From: Poriferisodalis sp965208485
GTDB taxonomy: Bacteria; Actinomycetota; Acidimicrobiia; Acidimicrobiales; Poriferisodalaceae
Assembly: GCF_965208485.1 (NCBI RefSeq)
Contig: NZ_OZ242344.1
Location: 4,278,001-4,342,000, forward strand
DNA: 64,000 bases
Direction: 5' to 3'
Numbering within the stretch: the first letter of the stretch is position 1; every line of letters starts with the position of its first letter. The notes under the pieces are model-generated. The model searched no databases. It had not been told where the DNA came from and was given only the letters and a program-made list of their open reading frames with translations. Below, one piece after another: positions 25,878 to 34,427 of the stretch. Both the position numbers and the translations under genes were made by a program.

Positions 25878-28160
25878 ATGACACATCCGGTCCAGCCCGC
25901 CCCGTTCGAAGGCCGCATCGGCCGCACGCTGGCCGAGTCCGAGCCGCACTTCGCCTCGTCGCCGCACCCGGGCCCCGATGCGCCGAATGTCGTGATCGTG
26001 TTGCTCGACGACACCGGTTTTGCCCAGTTCGGCTGCTTCGGCTCTGACATCGACACGCCCCACGTCGACGCGCTGGCCGCAGGCGGTCTGCAGTTCACGA
26101 ACTTTCATGTCACCCCGCTGTGCTCGCCGACCCGGGCGTCGCTGCTGACGGGACGGTCCCAGCACGCGGTCGGCATGCGCTCGGTGTCGAATCACCGGAC
26201 CGGCTTCCCGCATCAGCTCGGCCACATCACCAATCACGCGGCGACCGTGGCCGAGGTGCTCGGCTCGCAGGGTTACGCCACGTTCTGCTGCGGGAAGTGG
26301 CATCTGGCGCCGACCGAGGACATCTCCGCCGCCGGGCCGTTCGATCAGTGGCCGCTGGGCCGCGGCTTCGACCGCTTCTACGGCTTCCTCGAAGGTGAGA
26401 CCGACCAGTTCCACCCCGAGCTGGTTGTCGACAACCACCACGTCGACCCGCCCGGCGGGCCCGATGGCGGCTACCACCTGAGCGAAGACTTGGTGGATCA
26501 GCTGTTGCGCATGATCAACGACAGCAAGGGCGTGCGCCCCGACCGGCCGTTTTTCGCCTACCTGCCCTTCGGCGCGACCCACGCACCGCATCAGGCTCCG
26601 CAGGCGTACCTCGACAAGTACCGGGGACGTTTCGACGAGGGCTGGGACGTGATGCGCCAGCGTTGGTACGAGCGTCAGCTCGCGCAGGGCGTCATACCGG
26701 AAGGCACCCTGCTCGCGCCCCGCAACCCGGGCGTGGAGCCGTGGGCGGAGCTGCCCGACAGTCATCGCCGCTTCGCCTGCCGCCTGCAGGAGGCTTTCGC
26801 TGCCTTCTTGGACCACACCGACGACCAGATCGGCCGTCTCGTCGACGGGCTGCGCCGGATGGGCCAGCTCGACAACACGGTCCTGATCGTGCTGGCCGAC
26901 AACGGCGCCTCCCAGGAGGGCGGACCGTTCGGGGTCATGCACGAGATGAAGTACTTCAACGGCATCGTCGACGACCCCGACGACGTGATGGACCGTCTCG
27001 ACGACATCGGCGGACCCAACTCGCATACCAACTACCCGTGGGGATGGGCCCAGTGCGGCAACAGCCCCTTCAAGTGGTACAAGCAGAACACCCACGAGGG
27101 CGGGGTGCACGTGCCACTGGTGATGCACTGGCCAGACGGCATCGCCGCCGACCAGCAGGGCACCCGCCGCGACCAGTTCGTGAACGTGTCCGACGTGGCG
27201 CCGACGGTGTACGAACTCCTGGGCATCACGCCGCCCGACGTCTTCCGTGGCTGCGCGCAGCTGCCGGTCACCGGGAGCTCGTTCGCCCCTGTGCTCGCCG
27301 ACGCAGCGGCCCCGGCCGCGAACACGCTTCAGTACTTCGAGCAGTCCGGCTCGCGCGCTCTCGTGGTCGAGCGGGACGGCGTTACCTGGAAGGCGGTGAC
27401 TCGGCATATCAAGGGGGAGTCCTTCGACGACGACCGCTGGGAGCTGTACGAATTGTCAGCGGACCGGTCCGAGTGCAACGACCTCGCCGAAACCCAGCCC
27501 GGCAAGCTGGACGAGCTGATCGGCCTGTGGTGGGCCGAAGCCGAGCGCCACGGCGTGCTGCCGCTGGACGACCGCATGATCGAGCTGTTCGTCGCCCGGC
27601 GCGACGATCACTCGCCCCATCCGACGAGCAGGCGCTACCGCTACCGCCCGCCGATGTCGCCGATTCCCTCGGCAGCCTCGGCGTCGCCGTCGGGCCGGTC
27701 GTGGGAGCTCACCGCGCAGGTGAGCCGCGGCGCCGACGACGCCGGCGTGCTGTGGGCCACGGGCAATGCCAACTCGGGCATGTCGGTGTTCGTGCAGAAC
27801 GGCCGCCTGGTGGTGGACTACAACTCGTTCGGCGAGCACACGGTCGTCGAGTCCGAGTTGGAGGTGCCCGCAGGCGACTGCGCCCTGACGGCGCGGCTGC
27901 AGCGCACGAGCCGCACCGAGGGCGTCATCGAGCTGGCGATCGACGGCGAGCCCTGCGGGAGCGCGGAGCTGCCCTGCATGATGCGCATGATCTCCTCGAT
28001 CGGCTCCAGCGTCGGCCTCGACCACGGGCAGGCAGTGTCGCCGCGCTACGTGGCGCCCTTCGCGTTCAGCGGCGCCCTGCATGCCGTCGACATCGACCGC
28101 AGCGGCGCGTCGCGGGCCGAAGCCGACACCGCGGCCCGCGCCGAGATGGCCCGCCAGTAG
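25878..28160 (+). CDS. Arylsulfatase, formylglycine type
   Basis: A large type I sulfatase of 760 residues. Metal site NVVIVLLDDTGFAQFGCFG, active-site CSPTR (Cys to formylglycine), GKWHLAP and VLADNGASQEGG. The C-terminal ~200 residues form an additional beta-rich domain (SWELTAQVSRGADDAGVLWA), as in large arylsulfatases of marine bacteria. I chose ATG 25878, preceded by GGAG; an ATG at 25848 lies inside the dispersed repeat. No signal peptide is evident. Its substrate might be a sulfated steroid or polysaccharide fragment. Confidence 0.92.
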   Translation: MTHPVQPAPFEGRIGRTLAESEPHFASSPHPGPDAPNVVIVLLDDTGFAQFGCFGSDIDTPHVDALAAGGLQFTNFHVTPLCSPTRASLLTGRSQHAVGMRSVSNHRTGFPHQLGHITNHAATVAEVLGSQGYATFCCGKWHLAPTEDISAAGPFDQWPLGRGFDRFYGFLEGETDQFHPELVVDNHHVDPPGGPDGGYHLSEDLVDQLLRMINDSKGVRPDRPFFAYLPFGATHAPHQAPQAYLDKYRGRFDEGWDVMRQRWYERQLAQGVIPEGTLLAPRNPGVEPWAELPDSHRRFACRLQEAFAAFLDHTDDQIGRLVDGLRRMGQLDNTVLIVLADNGASQEGGPFGVMHEMKYFNGIVDDPDDVMDRLDDIGGPNSHTNYPWGWAQCGNSPFKWYKQNTHEGGVHVPLVMHWPDGIAADQQGTRRDQFVNVSDVAPTVYELLGITPPDVFRGCAQLPVTGSSFAPVLADAAAPAANTLQYFEQSGSRALVVERDGVTWKAVTRHIKGESFDDDRWELYELSADRSECNDLAETQPGKLDELIGLWWAEAERHGVLPLDDRMIELFVARRDDHSPHPTSRRYRYRPPMSPIPSAASASPSGRSWELTAQVSRGADDAGVLWATGNANSGMSVFVQNGRLVVDYNSFGEHTVVESELEVPAGDCALTARLQRTSRTEGVIELAIDGEPCGSAELPCMMRMISSIGSSVGLDHGQAVSPRYVAPFAFSGALHAVDIDRSGASRAEADTAARAEMARQ

Positions 28161-28171
28161 GAGACACGGCG

Positions 28172-28726
28172 ATGACGTCGACTGCCGACTCGATTCCCGT
28201 CGCGTACACCCCGGCGGGGGGCTGGACGCAGTGGCCGCCGCCGATCCTGGCGGGCTGCACCCAGCCCCTGTGTGACGGGGCGCCCGACATGCGGGGCTTC
28301 TGGCAGACCGTCGAGGTGTACGTGGACGGCGCTGCGCAGCCCGGCCATCCCGCCATCGGGCATGTGCAGCGCATCGAGCAGGCCGCCGACCGGGTGGTGG
28401 TGACCGGCGCCGGCATCATCCACGACATGCGCTGCGACGGCACGCTGCGCAACGGCGTTCACGACGTGGCGGAGTTCGACAAGTCGACCGGGATCCACGT
28501 TGTCGCTGCCTACGAGAGCGGCGTGCACGTGCTGCGCCCTCACGGTCTGGAGGGACCCTCGGGGCCGATCGAGGTACGCCGCTGGCGCGACGGCGTGCAC
28601 CTCATGTGGGACTACCTGGGATTCACCGCGCGACTGCGCCGGCTTGCGCCAGCCGATGCCGACCCGGCCGCCGTTCTCACTGAACTCGACCAGTCTCGAC
28701 TCGACCAAGAGGAGCAACCGCCATGA
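28172..28726 (+). CDS. Unknown 184-residue protein in sulfatase-dehalogenase operon
   Basis: It starts at ATG 28172 with TAGGAG upstream, 11 bp after the sulfatase, and overlaps the dehalogenase start by ATGA, so it is an operon member. The sequence looks like an all-beta ligand-binding protein: RGFWQTVEVYVDG, HVQRIEQAADRVVVTGAGII, then GPIEVRRWRDGVHLMWDY. The pattern recalls lipocalin-like barrels, but I cannot assign a family. No signal peptide or membrane segment. A role in binding the sulfatase or dehalogenase substrate is a guess from position. Confidence 0.75.
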   Translation: MTSTADSIPVAYTPAGGWTQWPPPILAGCTQPLCDGAPDMRGFWQTVEVYVDGAAQPGHPAIGHVQRIEQAADRVVVTGAGIIHDMRCDGTLRNGVHDVAEFDKSTGIHVVAAYESGVHVLRPHGLEGPSGPIEVRRWRDGVHLMWDYLGFTARLRRLAPADADPAAVLTELDQSRLDQEEQPP

Positions 28727-29631
28727 AGACCCTTCGAACGCCCGACGAGCGCTTCGCCGATCTTCCGGGGTACGACTTCGAGCCCCACTACACCGACATT
28801 CCCGACGGCGAGGGCGGTTCGCTGCGCGTCCACTACATCGACGAAGGACCGCCCGATGCCGGTCCGGTGCTGCTGCTGCACGGCGAGCCGTCATGGGCCT
28901 ACCTGTACCGGCACATGATCCGACCGCTGGCCGACGCCGGGCACCGGGTGGTCGTGCCGGACCAGGTCGGCTTCGGGCGCAGCGACAAGCCCGCAGAGCA
29001 GACCGACTACAGCTACGCCCGCCACGTGACGTGGATGTCCAGCCTGGTCTTCGACGCGCTCGACCTGCGCAACATCACCTTCTTCGGCCAGGACTGGGGC
29101 GGGCTGATCGGCTTGAGGCTCGTCACGGCGCAACCCGACCGGTTCGCCCGGGCAGCGGTCGCCAATACGGGCCTGCCCACCGGGGATCGCCGACCCAGCG
29201 AGGCCTTCATGAACTGGCAGACGTTTGCTCGGGAATCGCCGGTGTTCCCGATCGGCGACATCGTGAACGGCGGCTGCCTCACCGATCTCGACCCTGAGGT
29301 GGCGGCCGCGTATGACGCGCCGTTCCCGGACGATTCCTACAAGGCAGGCGCACGCGCCTGGCCGTCACATGTCTGCACCTCACCGGACGATCCCGAGGCC
29401 CAGCCGAACAGGGAGGCATGGGGAGTGCTGCAGCAGTTCGACAAGCCCTTCCTGTGCTGTTTCAGCGACCAGGATCCGGTGACTGCCGGCGCCGACAAGC
29501 CGTTCCGGAACCTGGTGCCCGGTGCACAGGGCCAGGCGCATGTCACCATCGAGGGCGCAGCTCACTTCCTGCAGGAAGACAAGGGCCCCGAATTGGCCCA
29601 AGTGCTGATCGACTTCATGAACGAGAGCTGA
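28723..29631 (+). CDS. Haloalkane dehalogenase
   Basis: A 302-residue alpha/beta hydrolase. LLLHGEPSWAYLYRHMI carries the oxyanion hole and halide-binding region. The nucleophile is Asp in FFGQDWGGLIGL, whose adjacent Trp is the second halide ligand of haloalkane dehalogenases. The catalytic His is near the C-terminus, in EGAAHFLQEDKG. The HGEPSW/GQDWGG combination is the HLD-I (DhlA-like) pattern rather than an epoxide hydrolase. It hydrolyses carbon-halogen bonds to alcohol and halide in the cytoplasm. With the reductive-dehalogenase-like gene at the window start it suggests use of organohalides. Confidence 0.9.
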   Translation: MKTLRTPDERFADLPGYDFEPHYTDIPDGEGGSLRVHYIDEGPPDAGPVLLLHGEPSWAYLYRHMIRPLADAGHRVVVPDQVGFGRSDKPAEQTDYSYARHVTWMSSLVFDALDLRNITFFGQDWGGLIGLRLVTAQPDRFARAAVANTGLPTGDRRPSEAFMNWQTFARESPVFPIGDIVNGGCLTDLDPEVAAAYDAPFPDDSYKAGARAWPSHVCTSPDDPEAQPNREAWGVLQQFDKPFLCCFSDQDPVTAGADKPFRNLVPGAQGQAHVTIEGAAHFLQEDKGPELAQVLIDFMNES

Positions 29632-29673
29632 CGGCAGAGCGGTCCAGCAACCAACGAATCGAGGGAGTCCCAC

Positions 29674-30090
29674 ATGGAAGTCACGAACGAAGTCATGCCG
29701 ACCAGCGCCGAGCGCATCAACGAGATGCTCGAGCCCGGTCCCGACGGGCCGATCTTCATGGTCAATCTGCTCAAGTTCACAGAGCGCGCCGCTTACGAGG
29801 ACGGGCGCGAGACCGATCTCACCGGCAGGCAGGCGTACGAGATCTACGGGCGCGGCGTGAGTCAGCTGCTGCCGACCTATAGCGGCAAGATCGTTTTCGC
29901 TGGTGACGTGACGTTCCTGATGCTCGGGCAGGTGGAAGAGCTCTGGGACGAGATCGCCATAGCGCAGTACCCGAACCGCGGTGCCCTTGTGGCTATGTCG
30001 TCGTCGGAAGAGTGGCAGGCGCTCGCAGTTCACCGGACTGCAGGCCTCGCAGGTCAGCTCAACATCGAGACCGTCGCCCTCGGCCGCTAG
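29674..30090 (+). CDS. DUF1330-family protein
   Basis: 138 residues of dimeric ferredoxin-like fold: GPIFMVNLLKFTERAAYEDG, then ELWDEIAIAQYPNRGALVAM, matching DUF1330. Function is unknown; relatives are small dimeric alpha/beta barrels. The start ATG 29674 has GAGGGAG upstream. It lies 42 bp after the dehalogenase on the same strand. Confidence 0.82.
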   Translation: MEVTNEVMPTSAERINEMLEPGPDGPIFMVNLLKFTERAAYEDGRETDLTGRQAYEIYGRGVSQLLPTYSGKIVFAGDVTFLMLGQVEELWDEIAIAQYPNRGALVAMSSSEEWQALAVHRTAGLAGQLNIETVALGR

Positions 30091-30140
30091 TCAGACCTTC
30101 CACACGGCGGCATCGCCTGCCCGCCGCATGGCGGTGCCGC

Positions 30141-30146
30141 TACGGT
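30141..30146 (+). promoter_or_regulatory. Leaderless promoter -10 (TACGGT)
   Basis: TACGGT lies 6 nt before ATG 30153 with no ribosome site, the same spacing as in front of the RidA gene. Confidence 0.5.
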
Positions 30147-30152
30147 CGCCGC

Positions 30153-31601
30153 ATGATCGCGGGCTATTGCTGGCCGCAGAGCGGTACGCCGGGTGACACC
30201 GTCGACCTGATGATCAGCGCCTCCGGCGGATCCTGCCGGGCCGAGGTGCTGCGGACCGGTGCGAGCGAGCTGTTGATGAGTTCCTGGGACGTGCAGGTCG
30301 GCGAGCAGCCGGTCCCAGAAGATTGCGCCACAGAGGGCTGCGGCTGGAACCCGTCGCTCTCGCTGGACATCGACCCTGCTTGGCAGCCTGGCTTCTACCT
30401 CGTCCGGTTGACGGCCAGCGACGGCGAGGTTGCCGAAGCCTTCTTCGTGGTACGTGCCGCCGAGCCCACCGAGACGCTGCTGGTGCTGTCCACCTCGACG
30501 TGGGCGGCCTACAACGACTGGGCCGGACCCAGCTTCTACACCGGCGGACACGAGTCGTCCCAGCATCGACCGCTGCCACGCGGCTTCCTGGACAAGCCCG
30601 ATCCGCATCGCTACCGGGTAGCCCGTTTCCGGCAGCTGCCCCGACCCGAGGTCAATGAGTACTTCGACAAGTACTCGTTCTGGTCGGGTGCGGCGGGCTG
30701 GGCCAACTGGGAGCGGCTCTTCGTGAGCTGGGCCGAGCGCAATGGCGTCGTGCTCGACTACGCCACCAGCCTCGACCTGCACTCCCGCCCCGATCTGCTG
30801 GACGGCCGACGCCTCTACCTCAGCGTCGGCCATGACGAGTACTGGTCCGAAGCGATGCGCGACCAGGTCGAGAACTGGATCGAGGCCGGCGGCGCGGCAG
30901 CCTTCTTCTCAGGCAACACGGCCTTCTGGCAGGTCCGATTCGGCGCCGACGATCGAGTGATCGGCTACAAGCTGGACTTCGAACTCGACCCGGTGATGGG
31001 TACTGATGCCCAGCACACCGTCTCGACCATGTGGAGCGACCCGCTGACAGGGCGTCCTGAGTCGGAGATGACCGGGGTCACCTTCACCCGCGGCGGTTAC
31101 GCGCACTGCCGCCGTGCACCGAAGGGATCTGGCGGCTACAGCATCTGGCGACCGGATCACTGGGCGTTCGATGGCCTGCGGCTGATCGCAGGCGACGTGC
31201 TCGGCGGCGAACCGGTCGTAGTGGGCTACGAGTGCGACGGCTGCGAGCTGGCCCTGGTGGACGGTCTACCGGTGGCGGTCGGATCAGCGGGCACGCCCGC
31301 GAACTTCGAAGTGCTCGGCACCGCGCCGGCGCGCTTGTGGGAGACCGCCGACGCGCCGCCGGGAATGCCCGACACCTACGTCGGCGAACTCAACTGGGTG
31401 ACCGAACGCCTCGGCGGCGGCGACACGCCGGAGAACCGGGCACGGTTCGAGCACGGCTCGGCGGTGATGGGCTGGTTCGAACGGGGCCGCGGCGAGGTCT
31501 TCACGACCGGCTGCACCGACTGGGCCTACGGCCTCGAGCACGACGACGTGGCCACGGTGACCCGCAACGTCATCGGCCGCCACGTCAATCTGCGACAGTA
31601 G
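30153..31601 (+). CDS. N,N-dimethylformamidase large-subunit-like protein
   Basis: 482 residues. LSTSTWAAYNDWAGPSFYTG, then a glutamine-amidotransferase-like core (RRLYLSVGHDEYWSEAMRDQ; AAFFSGNTAFWQVRF), matches the C-terminal catalytic domain of DMFase large subunits. It is shorter than the ~760-residue prototype, lacking its N-terminal lectin-like part except for ~90 beta-rich residues. DMFase uses a Tyr2-Glu mononuclear iron site; candidate Tyr/Glu residues are present but I cannot align them. No small subunit is seen. The substrate is probably an amide but need not be DMF. Confidence 0.8.
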   Translation: MIAGYCWPQSGTPGDTVDLMISASGGSCRAEVLRTGASELLMSSWDVQVGEQPVPEDCATEGCGWNPSLSLDIDPAWQPGFYLVRLTASDGEVAEAFFVVRAAEPTETLLVLSTSTWAAYNDWAGPSFYTGGHESSQHRPLPRGFLDKPDPHRYRVARFRQLPRPEVNEYFDKYSFWSGAAGWANWERLFVSWAERNGVVLDYATSLDLHSRPDLLDGRRLYLSVGHDEYWSEAMRDQVENWIEAGGAAAFFSGNTAFWQVRFGADDRVIGYKLDFELDPVMGTDAQHTVSTMWSDPLTGRPESEMTGVTFTRGGYAHCRRAPKGSGGYSIWRPDHWAFDGLRLIAGDVLGGEPVVVGYECDGCELALVDGLPVAVGSAGTPANFEVLGTAPARLWETADAPPGMPDTYVGELNWVTERLGGGDTPENRARFEHGSAVMGWFERGRGEVFTTGCTDWAYGLEHDDVATVTRNVIGRHVNLRQ

Positions 31602-31606
31602 GCGCC

Positions 31607-32995
31607 ATGACTGAGACTGCTGAAGCAGAATCCGCCAACCCGTACCTCCAAGGGAATTTCGCACGAGTTACCAGCGAGGTGACGGCATTCGACCTCGAGG
31701 TCATCGGGCAGATTCCCGAATCGCTCGACGGCCGGTATCTGCGCAACGGCGGCAATCCGATCGTGCCCCCGGATCCCGCCAGCAGCCATTGGTTCATGGG
31801 CACCGGCATGGTGCACGGGGTGCGGCTGCGAGGCGGTCGGGCCGAGTGGTACCGCAACCGCTGGGTCCGCGGCGACGACGTCACCGAGCTGCTCGGCGAG
31901 CCCGCAGTCCCAGGCCCCACCCGGCAACTCGACTTCTCGCCGAACACCAGCGTCATCGGATTCGCGGGCACCACCTGGGCGCTCGTCGAGGGCGGTGTGC
32001 TGCCGACCGAGCTCGACTACGAGCTCTCGACCGTGTGCCGCAACGACTTCTCCGGGACGCTGCCGAACGGATTCACCGCGCATCCCAAGTTCGACCCGGT
32101 CAACGGTCAGATGCACGCAATCTGTTACGCGTGGCAGGACCTGTTCGACCACGTCGAGTACGTCGTGGTGGATACCGACGGCCGGGTTGCCAAGACGGTG
32201 AAGGTTCCGCTTCCGGGCATGACGATGATCCACGACATGGCGCTGACGGAGAACTACGCAGTGATCTACGACCTGCCCGTCACCGTCGACCTGGAAATCG
32301 CACTCAGCGGGGAATCGTCGTTCCCGTTCCGCTGGGATCCCGACTACGGCGCCCGGGTCGGACTGCTGCCCCGCGAGGGCACGGCGGACGAGATCGTGTG
32401 GTGCGATGTCGGGCTCTGCTACGTGTTCCACTCGCTGAATGCCTACGAGGACAGCGACGGGCGTGTGGTGCTCGACCTGTGTCGCTACGACAAGATGTTC
32501 GAGCGCGACAAGCTGGGGCCGGCAGGCGACGCCCAGCCGATGCTGGACCGCTGGACCATCGATCCCGCCACCCGCCGGGTCAACGAGGAGCGGGTGGACG
32601 ACCGCTTTCACGAGTTCCCGCAGGTCAGCGCCGACCGTGTCGGCCGCGACTACCGCTACGGCTACACGGTGAGCGTCGGCGATGGCCTGATTCCGGGCGC
32701 CAGCTGCAAGATCGACTATCGCACAGGAGAAATCGCCTACCACGACCATGGTCCGGGCAGGGGAACCGGAGAAGGGATCTTCCTCGCTGATCCCGACGGT
32801 TCCGCCGAGGACGACGGCTGGTTGATGTCGTTCGTGTACGACGAGGCTCAGCACGGCAGCGAGCTGGTCATTCTCGATGCCCGCGATCTCAGCCGCCCGC
32901 CCGTGGCCCGGGTGCCGCTGCCTCAACGCGTGCCCTACGGCTTCCACGGCAATTGGGTGCCCGACACCGCAGTCGCGCCGCTTGCGCCAAGTTGA
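31607..32995 (+). CDS. Carotenoid cleavage oxygenase family protein
   Basis: 462 residues of the RPE65/CCD seven-bladed propeller family. Fe(II)-binding His candidates occur in NGFTAHPKFDPV, MIHDMALTENYAVIYD, CYVFHSLNAYED and the terminal YGFHGNWVP, the canonical four-histidine order. GRYLRNGGNPIVPPD at the N-terminus is typical. The family cleaves carotenoids, stilbenes or lignin-type double bonds. The start ATG 31607 is 5 bp after the dimethylformamidase-like gene. Confidence 0.9.
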   Translation: MTETAEAESANPYLQGNFARVTSEVTAFDLEVIGQIPESLDGRYLRNGGNPIVPPDPASSHWFMGTGMVHGVRLRGGRAEWYRNRWVRGDDVTELLGEPAVPGPTRQLDFSPNTSVIGFAGTTWALVEGGVLPTELDYELSTVCRNDFSGTLPNGFTAHPKFDPVNGQMHAICYAWQDLFDHVEYVVVDTDGRVAKTVKVPLPGMTMIHDMALTENYAVIYDLPVTVDLEIALSGESSFPFRWDPDYGARVGLLPREGTADEIVWCDVGLCYVFHSLNAYEDSDGRVVLDLCRYDKMFERDKLGPAGDAQPMLDRWTIDPATRRVNEERVDDRFHEFPQVSADRVGRDYRYGYTVSVGDGLIPGASCKIDYRTGEIAYHDHGPGRGTGEGIFLADPDGSAEDDGWLMSFVYDEAQHGSELVILDARDLSRPPVARVPLPQRVPYGFHGNWVPDTAVAPLAPS

Positions 32996-33104
32996 ACAGC
33001 AAGTTTCCGCAGGACCGCCTAAGCGGCCCTCGTCAGACTGATTCGTAGGCCTGCGGGCGGGCAATCTGAGCTTGAGGGCGGTGGTGGATGCCACTCCGCT
33101 CGCG

Positions 33105-33122
33105 ACATACAGAGGTGTATGT
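33105..33122. promoter_or_regulatory. Operator-like inverted repeat
   Basis: ACATAC-AGAGGT-GTATGT is a perfect 6-bp inverted repeat ~80 bp before the small secreted protein and overlapping TATGTT, a possible -10. The size and half-site look like a TetR-type operator. The surrounding spacer 32996-33200 has no other feature I can support. Confidence 0.4.
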
Positions 33123-33200
33123 TAGCGTTCTCCATGATTATATGCATTGGACCGATGTGGAGTATTGGACATGAGATACCCGCAAAGCAAGGAGTCATTC

Positions 33201-33413
33201 ATGAGACTGAGGGTTGTCGCCCTGTTGTCTGCTGTCGCGATGATGATCGGCGCGTTGCCGATTTCTGCAGCTGCGACAAGCGAGTCTCCAAGCGAAAAGA
33301 GTAGTGATGAGCCAGTGTTCGGCTGGTCGAACGACCCGGTGCCGGCAGACGACGAGGCTGACAGTGAGTCAGCGGACCACCCCAATCAAGGCTCGGCGTT
33401 CTCGAGAAAGTAG
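33201..33413 (+). CDS. Small secreted protein, 70 residues
   Basis: ATG 33201 is preceded by AAGGAG at ideal distance. The N-terminus MRLRVVALLSAVAMMIGALP is a clear Sec signal peptide, with probable cleavage after SAAA. The mature part is ~45 residues, highly acidic and Ser-rich (PADDEADSESADHPNQ). No cysteine or known domain. Small exported peptides of this sort have no predictable function. Confidence 0.65.
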   Translation: MRLRVVALLSAVAMMIGALPISAAATSESPSEKSSDEPVFGWSNDPVPADDEADSESADHPNQGSAFSRK

Positions 33414-33676
33414 CTCACGAGTCGCTTCTGGCCGGGACGGTCATGTGTCTTTGGACGCTAGCGTTGAACACTCACGATAGGCATACAGCAACGGCCGTGG
33501 CACTCGGAGTGTGCTGTGAGGTCAACGATGGATGCGAGGGCCTTCATGAAGTGCAGCCTCGCTATGAGTTGCCCCGAGAGGTTGATGAAACGCCGTTGAG
33601 CTTGCGACCTAGGCGGTTGCGACGCTTGCTGCCGATTCGTCGGTGGTCGGTCGGCCGGCGACGGTCGCCTCGGTCG

Positions 33677-34009
33677 ATGAGCCGAAGCCGGGCTATCAAG
33701 TTCATTGAATTTGTCGAATTGAGCGATGGATCGCGCTTGATATTGCGCAGCGACCGGGGTTTGAGTTGGAGCGCGAGTCATGCTCGGAGTCCTTGGTACG
33801 GCATTACGCGTGAGGGTATTTCTGATGAGGTTCGCGAGCACTTCCTACAGTTGGAGCGTGATCGTCCCTTGACTCCTGCGGAAGTCGTGGGCCAAATCAG
33901 AGACCTCCATGGAATCGAGGCCGATGCTGGCTCAGTTCGAGAAGCAGTTGCCCGAGAACGAGTCATCGAACTTGGCAGCACCATTGAAGAGGCCTTGGTT
34001 CGACAGTAG
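33677..34009 (+). CDS. Unknown 110-residue protein
   Basis: The frame is open from 33443, but the part before ATG 33677 is Arg-rich and weak. The remainder looks like a real small protein: IEFVELSDGSRLILRSDRGL (beta), REHFLQLERDRPLTPAEVVG and a helical C-terminus (VREAVARERVIELGSTIEEA). I recognise no family. Lower GC than neighbours suggests a different origin. The preceding stretch 33414-33676 shows nothing else. Confidence 0.5.
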   Translation: MSRSRAIKFIEFVELSDGSRLILRSDRGLSWSASHARSPWYGITREGISDEVREHFLQLERDRPLTPAEVVGQIRDLHGIEADAGSVREAVARERVIELGSTIEEALVRQ

Positions 34010-34149
34010 CCGGCGAGCGACTTGCATCTCTGAGAATTCCGCCGATGGAGAGACCCCGTACTGCGCCGCCGATTCGGTGAGGTCGGCTCAATGAGTCCTC
34101 TGCGGTGCCGCAAGCTAGTGCCGTGTCAAGCAACCTTCGCTGTGGCGGG

Positions 34150-34255
34150 GGACGACATTGACGCCCTCGCGCGCCACGCTGTGCGCACACGCACGTCCCA
34201 GCCCGCGGCTCGATGCCATCAGGATCGCCGACCGACTGGCCAGTCCGAGATCCAC
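34150..34255 (-). pseudogene. Short-chain dehydrogenase N-terminal remnant
   Basis: On the minus strand a GTG-initiated frame reads VDLGLASRSAILMASSRGLG then RACAHSVAREGVNVV, the first beta-alpha-beta unit of an SDR (the TGxxxGxG position degraded to MASSRGLG). Similarity stops after ~35 residues. The rest of the 34010-34427 spacer holds only this and repeat copy D. Confidence 0.6.
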
Positions 34256-34345
34256 TGAGACCACCTCCCATTCGGCGTCCGCGCCCTGTACGGCATCGCT
34301 AGGAACCCGATTGCGCCGCTGGGTTACGGTACTTCCGACTCCGGG

Positions 34346-34425
34346 GAGGCTCAGCCGGCAGGCGAAGCCGTGGCCCGAGCGGCTCGTGAGCGACAGCGAA
34401 CACGAGCGGGAACCACAGGGAGGCG
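34346..34425 (+). repeat. Dispersed repeat, copy D
   Basis: Plus-strand copy with GGCGAAGCCGTGGCC followed by CGAGCGGCTCGTGAGCG and ACACGAGCGGGAACCAC. It ends directly before the ribosome site of the VOC gene at 34428. Confidence 0.8.
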
Positions 34426-34427
34426 AC

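Noticed and set aside
24302..26098. 598-residue minus-strand open frame
   Set aside because: Lies opposite the PPOX and MBL genes; composition typical of a shadow, no domain.
26663..28171. Long plus-strand frame upstream of the 184-residue protein
   Set aside because: Out of frame within the arylsulfatase gene; only the portion from ATG 28172 looks like a protein.
33443..33676. N-terminal 78 residues of the frame ending at 34009
   Set aside because: Arg-rich and without conserved look or ribosome site; the start was placed at ATG 33677.
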